39,587 bases of DNA from Promethearchaeota archaeon (GTDB lineage: Archaea > Asgardarchaeota > Lokiarchaeia > Sigyniarchaeales > SOKP01): NCBI GenBank assembly GCA_018238625.1, contig JABCSY010000031.1:1-39587 (forward strand), in the 5' to 3' direction. Every line of letters starts with the position of its first letter. Position 1 is the stretch's first letter. This document shows, piece by piece, positions 1-8,601 of this stretch. The notes below the pieces were generated by a model. The model did no database searches, was not told the DNA's origin, and was given only the letters and a program-made list of their open reading frames with translations. Both the position numbers and the translations under genes were made by a program.

Positions 1-863
1 TCATCTATGTCTTCAACTCCTTTCTTTTTCAGTTTTTCAAGATCGTTTTTAGTAACAATAGCGGTCCTTAATAACCTCAATACTTCGTAGGCTTGAGGGT
101 TTACGAGAATTTCTATGACTTTTAGGTTGTCTTGTTCTGAAGGACGATAGTTTTGAAAAAATTTCTTAGATTCTGTTGTGTAATCATCGCTAAGTTGGGA
201 AGGTAAGCCCCTATCGCTTGGATCCTTGAAAAGTTGGATTGCTGGAACGCGCATCATTATTAAATCGTTTGTTAGAAAAATCAATTCAGAGGGCATCCCC
301 TTCACTGATGTTTCTTTAACGATGTCTCTTTTAATAAGTTCCATGACAACCCCTTCTAAATCGACAAATCCTTGTCTATATCTATCTTTTAGCCAAATCA
401 TTAACTCTGATTTTGAAACTACGCCTTCTTCCCTTAAACGGGTGATAATCATTCGTTTTATATCGTCTTGATACGTAATTGCTAATCGCTGCTCTTCGTT
501 TAAAGTTGGATACATAGATACCCTCCTGAATAAGGAAGGAACTAATTGCCTAAAAGAATCGTCTTCAAGATTTTGTAAAATGGTTCTTGATGTGTCTATT
601 AAACCTCCTTCGTACGCGTCAGGATCGTCGTCCAGGTTTAAAAGTAAAAGTATATAATACCCTTTTTCTGGTCCCGTGTAATACGAAGCAATGTTTAGCG
701 AACCAACCATTAAACTAATCATTCCCGATTCCCCACTATACTCGTGCGTGCTGTACACCTGCATAAGAGTTTTATCCGTGATCACAATTTCTTCGGGATA
801 CTTCGCTAAAATTTCTGTACCGACTCGCTCGTCCCATTTCATAACAACTAATCCGACAGGCAT
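1..863 (-). CDS. Asgard-type protein with longin/roadblock-like N-terminus and winged helix (3' part missing)
   Basis: The reading frame is open from an ATG at 863 to the left edge, so only the first 287 residues are visible. The first ~100 residues (MPVGLVVMKWDERVG...) alternate short hydrophobic strands with helices (strand GLVVMKWD, strand GTEILAKYP, a helix, strand GMISLMVG, strand GYYILLLLNL, a long helix), which resembles longin or roadblock folds; this is a pattern guess, not a database match. Residues ~150-215 look like a winged helix (EEGVVSKSELMIWL). A strong Shine-Dalgarno GGAGGAG lies about 10 nt upstream, inside the last codons of the preceding surface-protein gene, and only 2 nt separate that stop from this start, so the two are co-transcribed. 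No signal peptide is seen, so it is probably cytosolic and may act with the cytosolic tail of its partner. Exact function unknown. Confidence 0.75.
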   Translation of the reverse strand, partial: MPVGLVVMKWDERVGTEILAKYPEEIVITDKTLMQVYSTHEYSGESGMISLMVGSLNIASYYTGPEKGYYILLLLNLDDDPDAYEGGLIDTSRTILQNLEDDSFRQLVPSLFRRVSMYPTLNEEQRLAITYQDDIKRMIITRLREEGVVSKSELMIWLKDRYRQGFVDLEGVVMELIKRDIVKETSVKGMPSELIFLTNDLIMMRVPAIQLFKDPSDRGLPSQLSDDYTTESKKFFQNYRPSEQDNLKVIEILVNPQAYEVLRLLRTAIVTKNDLEKLKKKGVEDID

Positions 864-865
864 TT

Positions 866-3800
866 CTACATTACTCCTCCTTCATTTTTACTTTTTTCTA
901 ATGATTTTCTTCCCTTTTTAGGCTCAATTCCTAAGATATCATCTAACGATAAACCAAGCGTTTCCCATTTGTCTCCTAATTGTTTCACTATATAAGATTC
1001 TTTTGATGGATATAACAACGATTCAGATATGGATTTCCGCGATTTAATTGTACTCTTCATTGCTCTAGTCTTCTTAACAAATGTAGGTATTCTAGCTCTT
1101 TGAATTTGACGGTAAGTTACCAGACTTCCTACAATAGCTACGATTCCAATGACTAATAACAAAAAGTAAAACATCGGGAATCCTGGAAAAATTTCAGTCA
1201 TGCCAACTACTATTGTAATTTCAACAGTTTGAGCTTCATAATTCTCCTTTTCAATTGTGATATAAGATACATCCAGAGTTTGTGGGAACATAAATGCATC
1301 TATATTGGCGGTTGAGTATCTATATTCATAAACTCCATTAGTTATCTCATTCATTGTGTAATTATTTAGTCCAATTCGAAGATATACAGTTGCGCCTGTG
1401 AGTAATTGATCGGCATTAGATGGATCAGTTAATGTAACTTGAAAATCAATATTGGTCCCTTGGACAACATCTATTCTCCTTCCAGACAGACCGGTTGCGT
1501 CTAGAGCAACACCAACAGGTCTATACTTGATACTTAAGGATATGAAAGCATTCCTTACTTCGTAATTGTTTTTTTGGAGCGTTATAAAAATCGTGTATTC
1601 CCCTACTTCCTTTAATTCTGTATCAAAATCCAATGTATAAATATTGCTTGGTCCTTCGATCAAATTCCCGGTTCCTTCATTTTCTGGGCCTGAAAGTGGA
1701 TTTCCTTCTTCATCTAATTTATACCAATTATAACTTGCTACATCTAAATCCCCGACTAGCACATCACTTAGTACATCTTTATATGCAAAACTATAGATTG
1801 CTAAGTCTAAAACATATATATCTGGTGAAATTTGAAAAAGTGATGTTGTTCCATTAATGGAAGTCGGTCTCGCAAGAATACTAATTAACAGCGTTTCTTC
1901 AATCAAACTATGGTTTAGAAGAAAAGCTGTAATGTCAATAACATAATCGGCATCGCTTGGAGCTAAGGACGAATCAAACTCAAAATAATATTTTCCCGCG
2001 TGTAAGGGATCGTTGTTTAAGACACCTGCACCATAATCCCAAGAATAAGTTAGTTCTGCCCCAGGTAGTGATAATTCAGTGTTGAAATCGTAGTAATCAA
2101 CTGTGATATTAACAGGCTCAAGATATATTGTTGAGATTCTGTTATCAGTTAATTCAACTAAAGAGTAATCGTAGAACTTTATTCCCGTAGTTTTGGAAGC
2201 AATTTTAATCTGACTAGGTTGTTTGGCATTAAAAACATAGCTCTTGTAATTACCAGTGATTTCAATATAATAAACACTTCCGCCTATTAAATGAAAAGTC
2301 TCTGTACTGAATGTATAGTTGAACACTCCTACTGCAATTTCAGACGACAAAACTCCAACTTTTTCGCTATATACCGTAAGTTCCTCATCAAATATTTGTA
2401 TAAATAAATCGTTCGGAGTTACTTTAGTTGATACTGGAAAGGAAGGATCTCGTTTTGTAAAATTAAATTGCACATTTACATCATCACCCCACATTACATC
2501 CGAAGTTATATCTATGATCTCTATAGTTGAGTTATAGATATTTTTGTTTAACGGAATTTCGACACTCACCTCTGCTTCGGTAGTCAACGTGAAATTATAA
2601 TTAGGATCCAATGATGGGTCACCATCTACATGAAAATTCCGAAAATCGCCTCCAAAATATATATCTACTGAATAATTACCCCAATCTCCAAAATTGTCAC
2701 TAAAAGAAACAAATTTGGCTAATCCATTTATATCTACAGAAACATTAGCAATTATTAGATTTTCGTTATCATAATCAGTTTGGTTAAAAAATCTCAGCTT
2801 AGCATTTGTAAAAGGAATTTTTTCTGTATCTGTTACATTAAATGTAATTTTTGAAATTTCTGTTAAAACATCGAAATCATGTTGTCCAGCTCCCACCGTT
2901 TTATTATCAATTAACAAGCTTGAATATCTATAGTTCGAAGTATCTGGTAATGAATCGTAATCGTAATAAACTTCATAATCGTACGCTGTATTATTAACCC
3001 AAATAATTGTACCAGTTCCATCGTTACTAAGAATTGCTTTGCCAACCGTTTCAGCTCCCTCTTTTAATAAAACATAGCCAAAGTCAATAGGATCGCTGTC
3101 TCTATCAGAAACATTGAAATTTAGTGTAGTTAGGCTCAAATATGCATTTAAGTAACTACTCAATGTTGCAATAGGGAAATTTTCGAAATAATAGACTGTT
3201 TCAGTTTTAGGATTACTCAATCCATTTTGAGTGTAATTTACTGTGATGTTATATAATCCATTTTGAGCGATGTTAGTAAAGATCCACTCTCCATTTTCAT
3301 CCGTGTAATTATTTTGGTTTAAGGCTGGACTTACATCATCAGAAATGAAAATGTGTGCGTTTTGAACTGCATTTCCCTCTTCATCTTTACACGTTACTTT
3401 TAATGTAAATGAAATTGGTTGTATTGCTCCAACTTCCGCTTGAAGACTATTATTAGGTGTTGTTTGGACTGGTTTGGCCCAAATTGAGATATCATCCCAG
3501 AATAGATTAAGATTAGAGTAGCTATCGTCATCAGCTTCATAAAATATATGATCAAACGAATTTAGTGTAATTTCTGAGTCTAGTTCAAAAGTATACCAAA
3601 AGAAAGTATTATCTTCATAATATTGGTTTCTGAATGTGTAAGAACCAGCAGACCCCCATGCTTGGCTTCCTCTAATGTTATAACTATTAGCGGAAGCTGG
3701 GATGGCTGTGTATCCTACTCGGAATCCTAAACCTGAAATCTCTCTAATTATCGTAGGATCGTCGAATCTCATTTTTGCTGTAACCCTTGTATCAGAATTT

Positions 3801-4519
3801 ATGTTAATTGTACCGGTAGCTGAAGCCTTCCAACAATTTCCCCACATTTTTAGTGCGGAATTTCCTCTTGCTTTAGTTGTATTTGAAATTTCCCAAGAAT
3901 TAGGATGATAATTATCCTGTCCATCCGTTGGTCTTAAAAGATCTGATGCTTGAAAATCTTCAAATCCTTCGTGCCATAATCTAATGGTGTCGTAATTAGG
4001 ATCTAAAACTTCTGAACTAGATCCATTATTAAAGTAAATGAAGAAATCTCTCGTAACCCCATGATTAGTTGTTCCATTCAATATCCAAATTATATCTCCA
4101 ATTGCATTTGATGCATTATCATAGCTTCTAGGATATGGATCAAATTGACATTCAACTTCATAAAAACTAGATATTGATTGGTATTCAATAACTCTTACTG
4201 AAGAGACATTCAAAATAGGATTCTGCACGTTTAAATCGTTAAAAAACTTCGTAAAATTAACACTTAATTCTACTGGAGCATTTTGTTGACCACCTACAGC
4301 AGTTAATCCAACTGGTATCCTAAAAGTCCAAGATTTGTTCCACCATTCGTAATTAGAAGCGGGTAAACTAGATTTTAGCGATGAAATAGATTCAAACTGA
4401 GCCTTTTCAAAAGTTTTTGGTTCATTAGTAATCGGTTGTGCCACAAAGATTAAAGGAATTACCGTCATTATTATTATTAGACTTAATCCCTTTATAGATC
4501 TATTTTTAATTGACTTCAT
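866..4519 (-). CDS. Large membrane-anchored surface protein with DUF2341-like and Ig-like domains
   Basis: A 1217-residue protein. The N-terminus is a signal peptide (basic MKSIKNRSIK, then a hydrophobic run to about residue 28). Residues ~58-170 carry WWNKSWTFRIPV, typical of DUF2341 surface domains, followed by a concanavalin-like segment and a series of beta-rich Ig/carboxypeptidase-regulatory-like repeats (for example NAHIFISDD, TGATVYLRIG). Many N-x-S/T sequons fit a glycosylated exterior. A single transmembrane helix (MFYFLLLVIGIVAIVGSLVT) lies near residue 1130. It is followed by about 85 cytosolic residues, strongly basic near the membrane. The topology is thus a large outer part with a real cytosolic tail. 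The ATG at 4519 was chosen because the ATG 15 nt upstream is out of frame and quickly stops. The next gene starts 2 nt after the stop, so the pair probably works together. The ligand or matrix role is unknown. Confidence 0.88.
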   Translation of the reverse strand: MKSIKNRSIKGLSLIIIMTVIPLIFVAQPITNEPKTFEKAQFESISSLKSSLPASNYEWWNKSWTFRIPVGLTAVGGQQNAPVELSVNFTKFFNDLNVQNPILNVSSVRVIEYQSISSFYEVECQFDPYPRSYDNASNAIGDIIWILNGTTNHGVTRDFFIYFNNGSSSEVLDPNYDTIRLWHEGFEDFQASDLLRPTDGQDNYHPNSWEISNTTKARGNSALKMWGNCWKASATGTININSDTRVTAKMRFDDPTIIREISGLGFRVGYTAIPASANSYNIRGSQAWGSAGSYTFRNQYYEDNTFFWYTFELDSEITLNSFDHIFYEADDDSYSNLNLFWDDISIWAKPVQTTPNNSLQAEVGAIQPISFTLKVTCKDEEGNAVQNAHIFISDDVSPALNQNNYTDENGEWIFTNIAQNGLYNITVNYTQNGLSNPKTETVYYFENFPIATLSSYLNAYLSLTTLNFNVSDRDSDPIDFGYVLLKEGAETVGKAILSNDGTGTIIWVNNTAYDYEVYYDYDSLPDTSNYRYSSLLIDNKTVGAGQHDFDVLTEISKITFNVTDTEKIPFTNAKLRFFNQTDYDNENLIIANVSVDINGLAKFVSFSDNFGDWGNYSVDIYFGGDFRNFHVDGDPSLDPNYNFTLTTEAEVSVEIPLNKNIYNSTIEIIDITSDVMWGDDVNVQFNFTKRDPSFPVSTKVTPNDLFIQIFDEELTVYSEKVGVLSSEIAVGVFNYTFSTETFHLIGGSVYYIEITGNYKSYVFNAKQPSQIKIASKTTGIKFYDYSLVELTDNRISTIYLEPVNITVDYYDFNTELSLPGAELTYSWDYGAGVLNNDPLHAGKYYFEFDSSLAPSDADYVIDITAFLLNHSLIEETLLISILARPTSINGTTSLFQISPDIYVLDLAIYSFAYKDVLSDVLVGDLDVASYNWYKLDEEGNPLSGPENEGTGNLIEGPSNIYTLDFDTELKEVGEYTIFITLQKNNYEVRNAFISLSIKYRPVGVALDATGLSGRRIDVVQGTNIDFQVTLTDPSNADQLLTGATVYLRIGLNNYTMNEITNGVYEYRYSTANIDAFMFPQTLDVSYITIEKENYEAQTVEITIVVGMTEIFPGFPMFYFLLLVIGIVAIVGSLVTYRQIQRARIPTFVKKTRAMKSTIKSRKSISESLLYPSKESYIVKQLGDKWETLGLSLDDILGIEPKKGRKSLEKSKNEGGVM

Positions 4520-4570
4520 GTTGCTTTTTCATCTTTTTTTTTTAAGGAAATTTATAATAAATTTTAACAA

Positions 4571-4580
4571 ATTTATAAAA
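4571..4580 (-). promoter_or_regulatory. Candidate TATA box for the surface-protein operon
   Basis: On the minus strand the sequence reads TTTTATAAAT about 55 nt before the ATG at 4519. With the usual ~26 nt from TATA to start site this gives a leader of roughly 25-30 nt. A second AT-rich TTATAAAT lies closer to the start, so the exact box is uncertain. Confidence 0.4.
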
Positions 4581-4581
4581 C

Positions 4582-4603
4582 AACATAAATTTAATATTAT
4601 GTT
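4582..4603. repeat. Inverted repeat AACATAA-N8-TTATGTT upstream of the surface-protein operon
   Basis: Perfect 7-bp arms (AACATAA / TTATGTT) separated by 8 nt, with a third copy of TTATGTT at 4614-4620. It lies just upstream of the putative TATA box of the surface-protein gene, a usual place for an activator or repressor site. The AT-richness of the region makes chance possible. Confidence 0.35.
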
Positions 4604-4673
4604 TTTCATACCCTTATGTTTAGGAAAAAGATGAAAATCATAAATACAAGAGAATTTTAACTATATTTTATAG

Positions 4674-5306
4674 CTACTCCTTTTTTAGAATTAAGAAGAT
4701 TTTTCTTTTTTTTGGATTATTTGGATTATCAATAATGAAATTTCCCTTAAATTTTGTATTCTCAGCAATAATATCTCCAATGTCGTCCAATATTGCTTTA
4801 TTTTTTGGATAAAATTGAAAAACTGCTTTCCCGTTAGGCTTCAGAATGCTATAAAACGATTTAAAAAGACCTATTAAATCAAAATGCTTTTTTTCTAAAT
4901 TTGAATCTTTGTAGATCCATTGCAAAGCAGAAATGGAAATTATTGCGTCGAAAGTGCTTGGTTGAAATGGAGGATAGCACATATCGGCAAGAATGGGATT
5001 TAAATCTTTAATATCGTAAAAATTGAGAAAATCTGAAATGATGTCAAGTGCTATTGTCTTGTGTCCTAATTCGTCCAAATAAATCGCCACAAATCCAGGA
5101 CCACAACCAGCATCAAGTATTAAACAATGATTCTCTTTAAGTTCCATTATTTCTAATGCTCTCAAAGTAATCTTTCTTTGTGTACGCATTATGGATTTAG
5201 ATTCAGCATAACTAGAAAGAGTATCATCCTTAAAATATTCTAATGCGCTCTTATATAAATCCTCTGGTCTTTTTCTTTTGATATTAAAAAAATATTCATC
5301 GCTCAA
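4674..5306 (-). CDS. Bud23-like SAM-dependent rRNA (guanine-N7) methyltransferase
   Basis: A 210-residue class I methyltransferase. The SAM-binding glycine loop LDAGCGPG is at residues ~64-71, the acidic end of strand 2 in TIALDI, and an adenine-site segment ADMCYPPFQP. The second half carries hallmarks of eukaryotic Bud23/WBSCR22: ISISALQWI (human SISAVQWL), AVFQFYPKN (human AVLQLYPEN) and the C-terminal DNPNNPKKRKIFLIL (human DYPNSAKAKKFYLCL). Bud23 methylates N7 of a guanine in the small-subunit rRNA during 40S maturation, in eukaryotes with the activator Trm112. The gene sits divergently from ribosomal protein S25e and near a tRNA, which fits a ribosome role. The length is shorter than human (281 residues) because the basic C-terminal extension is absent. 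Family assignment is strong; the target base is inferred. Confidence 0.85.
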   Translation of the reverse strand: MSDEYFFNIKRKRPEDLYKSALEYFKDDTLSSYAESKSIMRTQRKITLRALEIMELKENHCLILDAGCGPGFVAIYLDELGHKTIALDIISDFLNFYDIKDLNPILADMCYPPFQPSTFDAIISISALQWIYKDSNLEKKHFDLIGLFKSFYSILKPNGKAVFQFYPKNKAILDDIGDIIAENTKFKGNFIIDNPNNPKKRKIFLILKKE

Positions 5307-5457
5307 ATTGAGTATGCCTATCTAATTTGCTTCGCTATTTGATATGGAAAAAGCTTTCTTAAATTAGTTTATAAATCAAAAATTTTATTAGAATTTAAAT
5401 ATTTAATATTTTAATTAGCTTTAATTTTTGATATTTCAATTTTTTAAGGTGATACTA

Positions 5458-5757
5458 TTGTCTGAAAAAGAAGAAAAGTTAGTGGTCCGAAAAGCAACGC
5501 TAAATTTGCGTAGAAAATACGGAAGATCAAAACAAATCACTATTGTAGAACGAGACGCTTTTATACCTAGTCCAATAGAAAAAGAAATCAGAGAATCTCT
5601 TTCGAAACGGAAATCAGTTTTAGCGTCCGATATAGCTCTAAAGTATGATTTAAGAATATCGACTGTAAATCTGCTCTTAAAGCAATACGAAGAAGAAGGT
5701 TTAATAAAATTATTAGATCCAACATTAAAATTAAAGATTTATGTTCCTAAATCTTAA
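5458..5757 (+). CDS. rps25e: Small ribosomal subunit protein eS25 (S25e)
   Basis: About 99 residues. The C-terminal two thirds form the winged helix typical of eS25: a segment equivalent to 'ITPxxLSERLxIxxSLARxxLxxLxxKGLI' is seen as VLASDIALKYDLRISTV followed by LLKQYEEEGLIKLL and a final IYVPKS. The basic N-terminal part (LNLRRKYGRSKQ) would contact rRNA. I chose a TTG start at 5458 because AAGGTGAT lies at the proper distance upstream (5447-5454); an upstream in-frame start at 5428 would place hydrophobic residues before the conserved part and ignore this ribosome binding site. eS25 is present in archaea and eukaryotes and absent from bacteria. It is divergent from the Bud23-like gene and followed by tRNA-Ser. 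Confidence 0.75.
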   Translation: MSEKEEKLVVRKATLNLRRKYGRSKQITIVERDAFIPSPIEKEIRESLSKRKSVLASDIALKYDLRISTVNLLLKQYEEEGLIKLLDPTLKLKIYVPKS

Positions 5758-5892
5758 TTTCTGACTTGTGTTATTTTAACTATTAATTATTAATTCTTTT
5801 AATTTACTTAATTTTATTCAATCAAAACTAAATGTTATTAGAAAATAATTTATATTTTTTAGGACTACTCTTAATAAAGTATATAATTTAAA

Positions 5893-6001
5893 GCAGATGT
5901 AGCCTAGTGGTAAGACGCCGGCTTCGAAAGTAATGTATCACACTATTACCATAAAAGCCGGTGCGCGTGAGCGTTCGGGGGTTCAAGTCCCTCCATCTGC
6001 G
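5893..6001 (+). tRNA. tRNA-Ser(CGA) with a 27-nt intron
   Basis: The acceptor stem GCAGATG (5893-5899) pairs perfectly with CATCTGC (5994-6000), with discriminator G at 6001 and no encoded CCA. The D-arm begins TAGCCTAGTGGTA, and the T-arm holds GTTCAAGTCCC. The anticodon stem CCGGC/GCCGG is split by an intron at about 5929-5955, the canonical 37/38 position; the exact cut is ambiguous by a few A residues. Spliced, the loop reads TTCGAAA, giving anticodon CGA at 5925-5927. The variable arm is long and forms a GCGC/GCGT hairpin, as expected for serine tRNA. The intron can itself pair (GTAAT with ATTAC), consistent with a bulge-helix-bulge substrate. A TATA-like TTTATATTTTTTA lies around 5849-5860. 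Confidence 0.92.
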
Positions 6002-6035
6002 TTTATTATTTCATTTTTTTAGGGTGAATAACAAA

Positions 6036-7100
6036 TTGAATAAAGGTATTGTTGTTGTAGGAGAATTACACCAAGATTTATATTACGAAAGCGATTTCTA
6101 TTGGCATTTAGTTCAAAAAATTGTATCGAATATAATTGAATTTATCAAATTCAACCCAGACGATCTTAATAGAAATTTATTTGAAAAAATAGTTAAAAAA
6201 GGGTTCTCAGAAACACCCAAAAAAATAGTGGGGCATTGTTACTTTAAGAGAGGGGGGAATGGTAACAATTCAGCTGAATTTATTGCGAAACTTGGGGTTT
6301 TCACTAAATTAATTAGTGTAATTGGAAGAGGAAGCGAATGGATGATTACAGAACTAAATGAACTAGGCATAAACACCGATGATATTTTTCAAATAGATGA
6401 GATCACACCAGTTAGTACCATTATAAAATCAGATTTCACAACAAAAATCCATTTAGCCCCTAATTTAAAAAACAGAATGAACTTTGAAGGAATAAAAATA
6501 GAAGATGATGCTTTTTTGAACGCAAAAATATTATATTCAACTCCTATTGCGAAAAAGTTTATAGAATTGTTTGAAAATGGTTCTAAATTGGGCCTAATAA
6601 CCGCTTTTAATATAGAGACCCAAAAAGTTCAATCAATCGAACAACTTGATGGATTAATCAAGCAAAAGTTTGATTTATTTTTTCTAAACTTAAAGGATGC
6701 TTACTCTATATTAAATGGGTCGTTTTCAATCGATCAGGTCGATGAAAAATTTAAAAAATATGCGAAAATTCGAATTTACACGGCTGGAAAAGGAGGTTCT
6801 TTTACAAGAACTGATAATTTTGAAATCTTTTTTCCCGGAATAGAAGTTGAAGAAGTTGTCGATCGAACGGGGGCAGGAGATTGTTTTGCAGCGGGTTTTT
6901 TAACAAAATTATTTGAATTAATTAAAGATAAAGAAATGCTCGATCAATTAATTAAAGACGAGAATCGCGAAAAATTAAAAGAAATTTTGAGTAATTGCGT
7001 AGAATTTGCAACTTATACAGCAATTTACAAAATCACTAATCAGTTAATTCCAACTCAGAAAGAGATGGAAGATTTTATAAAAACTTTTAAAATTAAATAA
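6036..7100 (+). CDS. PfkB-family carbohydrate/nucleoside kinase
   Basis: About 354 residues with the ribokinase/PfkB fold. The first signature region is seen as FKRGGNGNNSAEFIAKLG (glycine-rich, substrate side). The second signature is DRTGAGDCFAAGFLTK near the C-terminus, with the catalytic aspartate and anion hole. The lid segment ITPVSTIIKS follows the usual order. The sugar or nucleoside phosphorylated cannot be told from sequence. The N-terminus begins with a beta strand (GIVVVGELHQDLYYE). Start choice: TTG at 6036 follows AGGGTGA by 8 nt; a GTG at 6024 is also possible. A longer frame runs back into the tRNA gene and is not credible. There is an extra ~50 residues between strand 1 and the GG motif compared with typical members. 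Confidence 0.85.
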   Translation: MNKGIVVVGELHQDLYYESDFYWHLVQKIVSNIIEFIKFNPDDLNRNLFEKIVKKGFSETPKKIVGHCYFKRGGNGNNSAEFIAKLGVFTKLISVIGRGSEWMITELNELGINTDDIFQIDEITPVSTIIKSDFTTKIHLAPNLKNRMNFEGIKIEDDAFLNAKILYSTPIAKKFIELFENGSKLGLITAFNIETQKVQSIEQLDGLIKQKFDLFFLNLKDAYSILNGSFSIDQVDEKFKKYAKIRIYTAGKGGSFTRTDNFEIFFPGIEVEEVVDRTGAGDCFAAGFLTKLFELIKDKEMLDQLIKDENREKLKEILSNCVEFATYTAIYKITNQLIPTQKEMEDFIKTFKIK

Positions 7101-7111
7101 ATATTTCTCTT

Positions 7112-8044
7112 TTATTGAATTAATTGGAGAATTATATTTTCCATTTGTGGTTTCGCGGATTCTATTTTATTTAGCACTTCTACAGTATTTTCTAAATTCT
7201 GTTCGTCCTCTTCAATAATGAATAGTAAATAGAAGTCTAAATTCCCAAACTTTAATATTTCTACCAATCCAGAATATCTATCGCCATTTTCAAACTTGTC
7301 TGAGAATTCTAATAAGGTCCTATTTTCCGCTATTATTTTTTTTTGAGCTTCTAAATATTTTTCATAAATCCGCATTTTTTCCAATAAATGTAAATGCGGC
7401 CGATAATACTCCCCAATAGTGATTCCTTTAGCGTCAAATAATGCGATCATAATCGAATTGTAATTTTTACTCATCTCAGCAAATAATTGAGATACCATTT
7501 CCATTTTTTCAAATAATAAAGATAAACCTGAAGAGAACGCGTCCATGATTGATTTGATATCGTAAATAGTAGTTTCAAAGAAAAAGATATCAAAATCATT
7601 AGAATATCGGGTTAATGCTTGTTTAATAGTTAAAATTCTCTGATTTATTACCTTTTCTTTAGTAAGTTGCGGATCGAATTTATGAAAAAGAATACACATC
7701 GGAGGGTAGTCTTGTTCTTCTTTTAGAAAGAGCAAAACTTTATCAAGGTAATCTATTGTCTCAACATAACGGTCGTAATCTTGCGCATCTATGACGTAAA
7801 ATATTAAGTCGGTTCCGCTAATGTATTTAGTTGGGTTCTTCAAATATTCTTCTCTGTATTGTAATTGCCCCCCAAAATCCATTCTTATGAATTCAACGCC
7901 CAAGAATTTGAAAGCATCACGCGCGATTTTTCTTGTAGGCATCAGTTTCGAGATTTCTTCTTCGAAACCGAATCTTTTAGTAATTACCGTGATTATACTT
8001 GTCTTACCAGCATTATCTAGACCTAAAAAACTTATTTTTTTCAT
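7112..8044 (-). CDS. Rag/Gtr-like small GTPase with C-terminal roadblock/longin-like domain
   Basis: A 310-residue GTPase. G1 is GLDNAGKTS (residues 8-16), a switch-I threonine is in MPTRK, G3 is DFGGQ (56-60), and G4 is HKFD (121-124). The histidine in place of asparagine in G4 is characteristic of Rag/Gtr GTPases (HKxD). Other Rag-like features are YVIDAQD after G3 and TTIYDIKSIMDAFSSGLSLL, matching the RagC/D segment with TSIYDHSIFEAFSK. The last ~120 residues (SQLFAEMSKNYNSIMIALFD...) correspond to the roadblock-like C-terminal domain through which Rag proteins dimerise. Rag/Gtr proteins act in nutrient signalling on membranes in eukaryotes; the role in archaea is unknown. No lipidation motif is visible. 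Only one Rag-like protein is in the window, so it could form a homodimer or pair with one encoded elsewhere. It is convergent with the PfkB kinase gene, 11 nt apart. Confidence 0.8.
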   Translation of the reverse strand: MKKISFLGLDNAGKTSIITVITKRFGFEEEISKLMPTRKIARDAFKFLGVEFIRMDFGGQLQYREEYLKNPTKYISGTDLIFYVIDAQDYDRYVETIDYLDKVLLFLKEEQDYPPMCILFHKFDPQLTKEKVINQRILTIKQALTRYSNDFDIFFFETTIYDIKSIMDAFSSGLSLLFEKMEMVSQLFAEMSKNYNSIMIALFDAKGITIGEYYRPHLHLLEKMRIYEKYLEAQKKIIAENRTLLEFSDKFENGDRYSGLVEILKFGNLDFYLLFIIEEDEQNLENTVEVLNKIESAKPQMENIILQLIQ

Positions 8045-8166
8045 AATAATCGTTCATTGGGCATTTTATTGATAATTTCGGAAGTAAATCTACAAGATAT
8101 TTATAGCAGAAGAAACTAATAAATACTTACTTTTTTCATAATAAAAATTGTTAATAAAAAAAAGAA

Positions 8167-8448
8167 TTATCCTCCTGAAATTGGGAACGATATGTAAAGC
8201 TTGTCTCCTTCTTTTAGTTTTGTTTTGTAATTTTTCATGTAAGTGATGTTTCTGCCGTTGAGTAAAACGATCATAAGGGGATTTAATTTCTTCTTATTTT
8301 TGGATAGGATGCTATCATCTAATAGGTTTTTATGCTCCTTAAGAAATTGGGTTATAATATCACCAACAGTGTTTCCTTCGTATTGAATAGTATTTTTTTT
8401 TACTCGCAATACAAAAATGTTTAATAAGTTCAAATCAACTTTAACCAT
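8167..8448 (-). CDS. MoaD/ThiS-like beta-grasp (ubiquitin-fold) protein ending in Gly-Gly
   Basis: A 93-residue protein with the ubiquitin-like beta-grasp pattern: strand VDLNLLNIFV, a helix with TVGDIITQFLKEH, a core strand MIVLLNGRNI, and the end DKLYISFPISGG. The C-terminal Gly-Gly and the preceding FPISGG match sulfur carriers MoaD/ThiS (PPVAGG) and archaeal SAMP/Urm1-like proteins. Such proteins are adenylated at the last glycine by an E1-like enzyme and then carry sulfur or are conjugated to lysines. No E1-like gene is nearby. The ThiI-like gene lies upstream (153 nt gap), which suggests but does not prove a shared sulfur role. An insertion rich in lysine (LSKNKKKLN) precedes the core strand. 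Confidence 0.75.
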   Translation of the reverse strand: MVKVDLNLLNIFVLRVKKNTIQYEGNTVGDIITQFLKEHKNLLDDSILSKNKKKLNPLMIVLLNGRNITYMKNYKTKLKEGDKLYISFPISGG

Positions 8449-8601
8449 AATATTTTGACCCTATATGATTGGAAATTTAAAAGATTAGATAAAATCCAAT
8501 CCTAATTTTGATTCAATTTTAATAAATTTAATTTATTTTTAAGCTTAATCATAATGAAAAATAATAGGTTCAAAAATTCAAGACCTTTAGTTTTTGATAA
8601 T

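Noticed and set aside
5961..6023. Upstream extension of the PfkB kinase frame with an ATG-like start inside the tRNA
   Set aside because: It begins inside the tRNA-Ser gene, gives a stretch unrelated to the family, and a proper ribosome binding site stands before TTG 6036.
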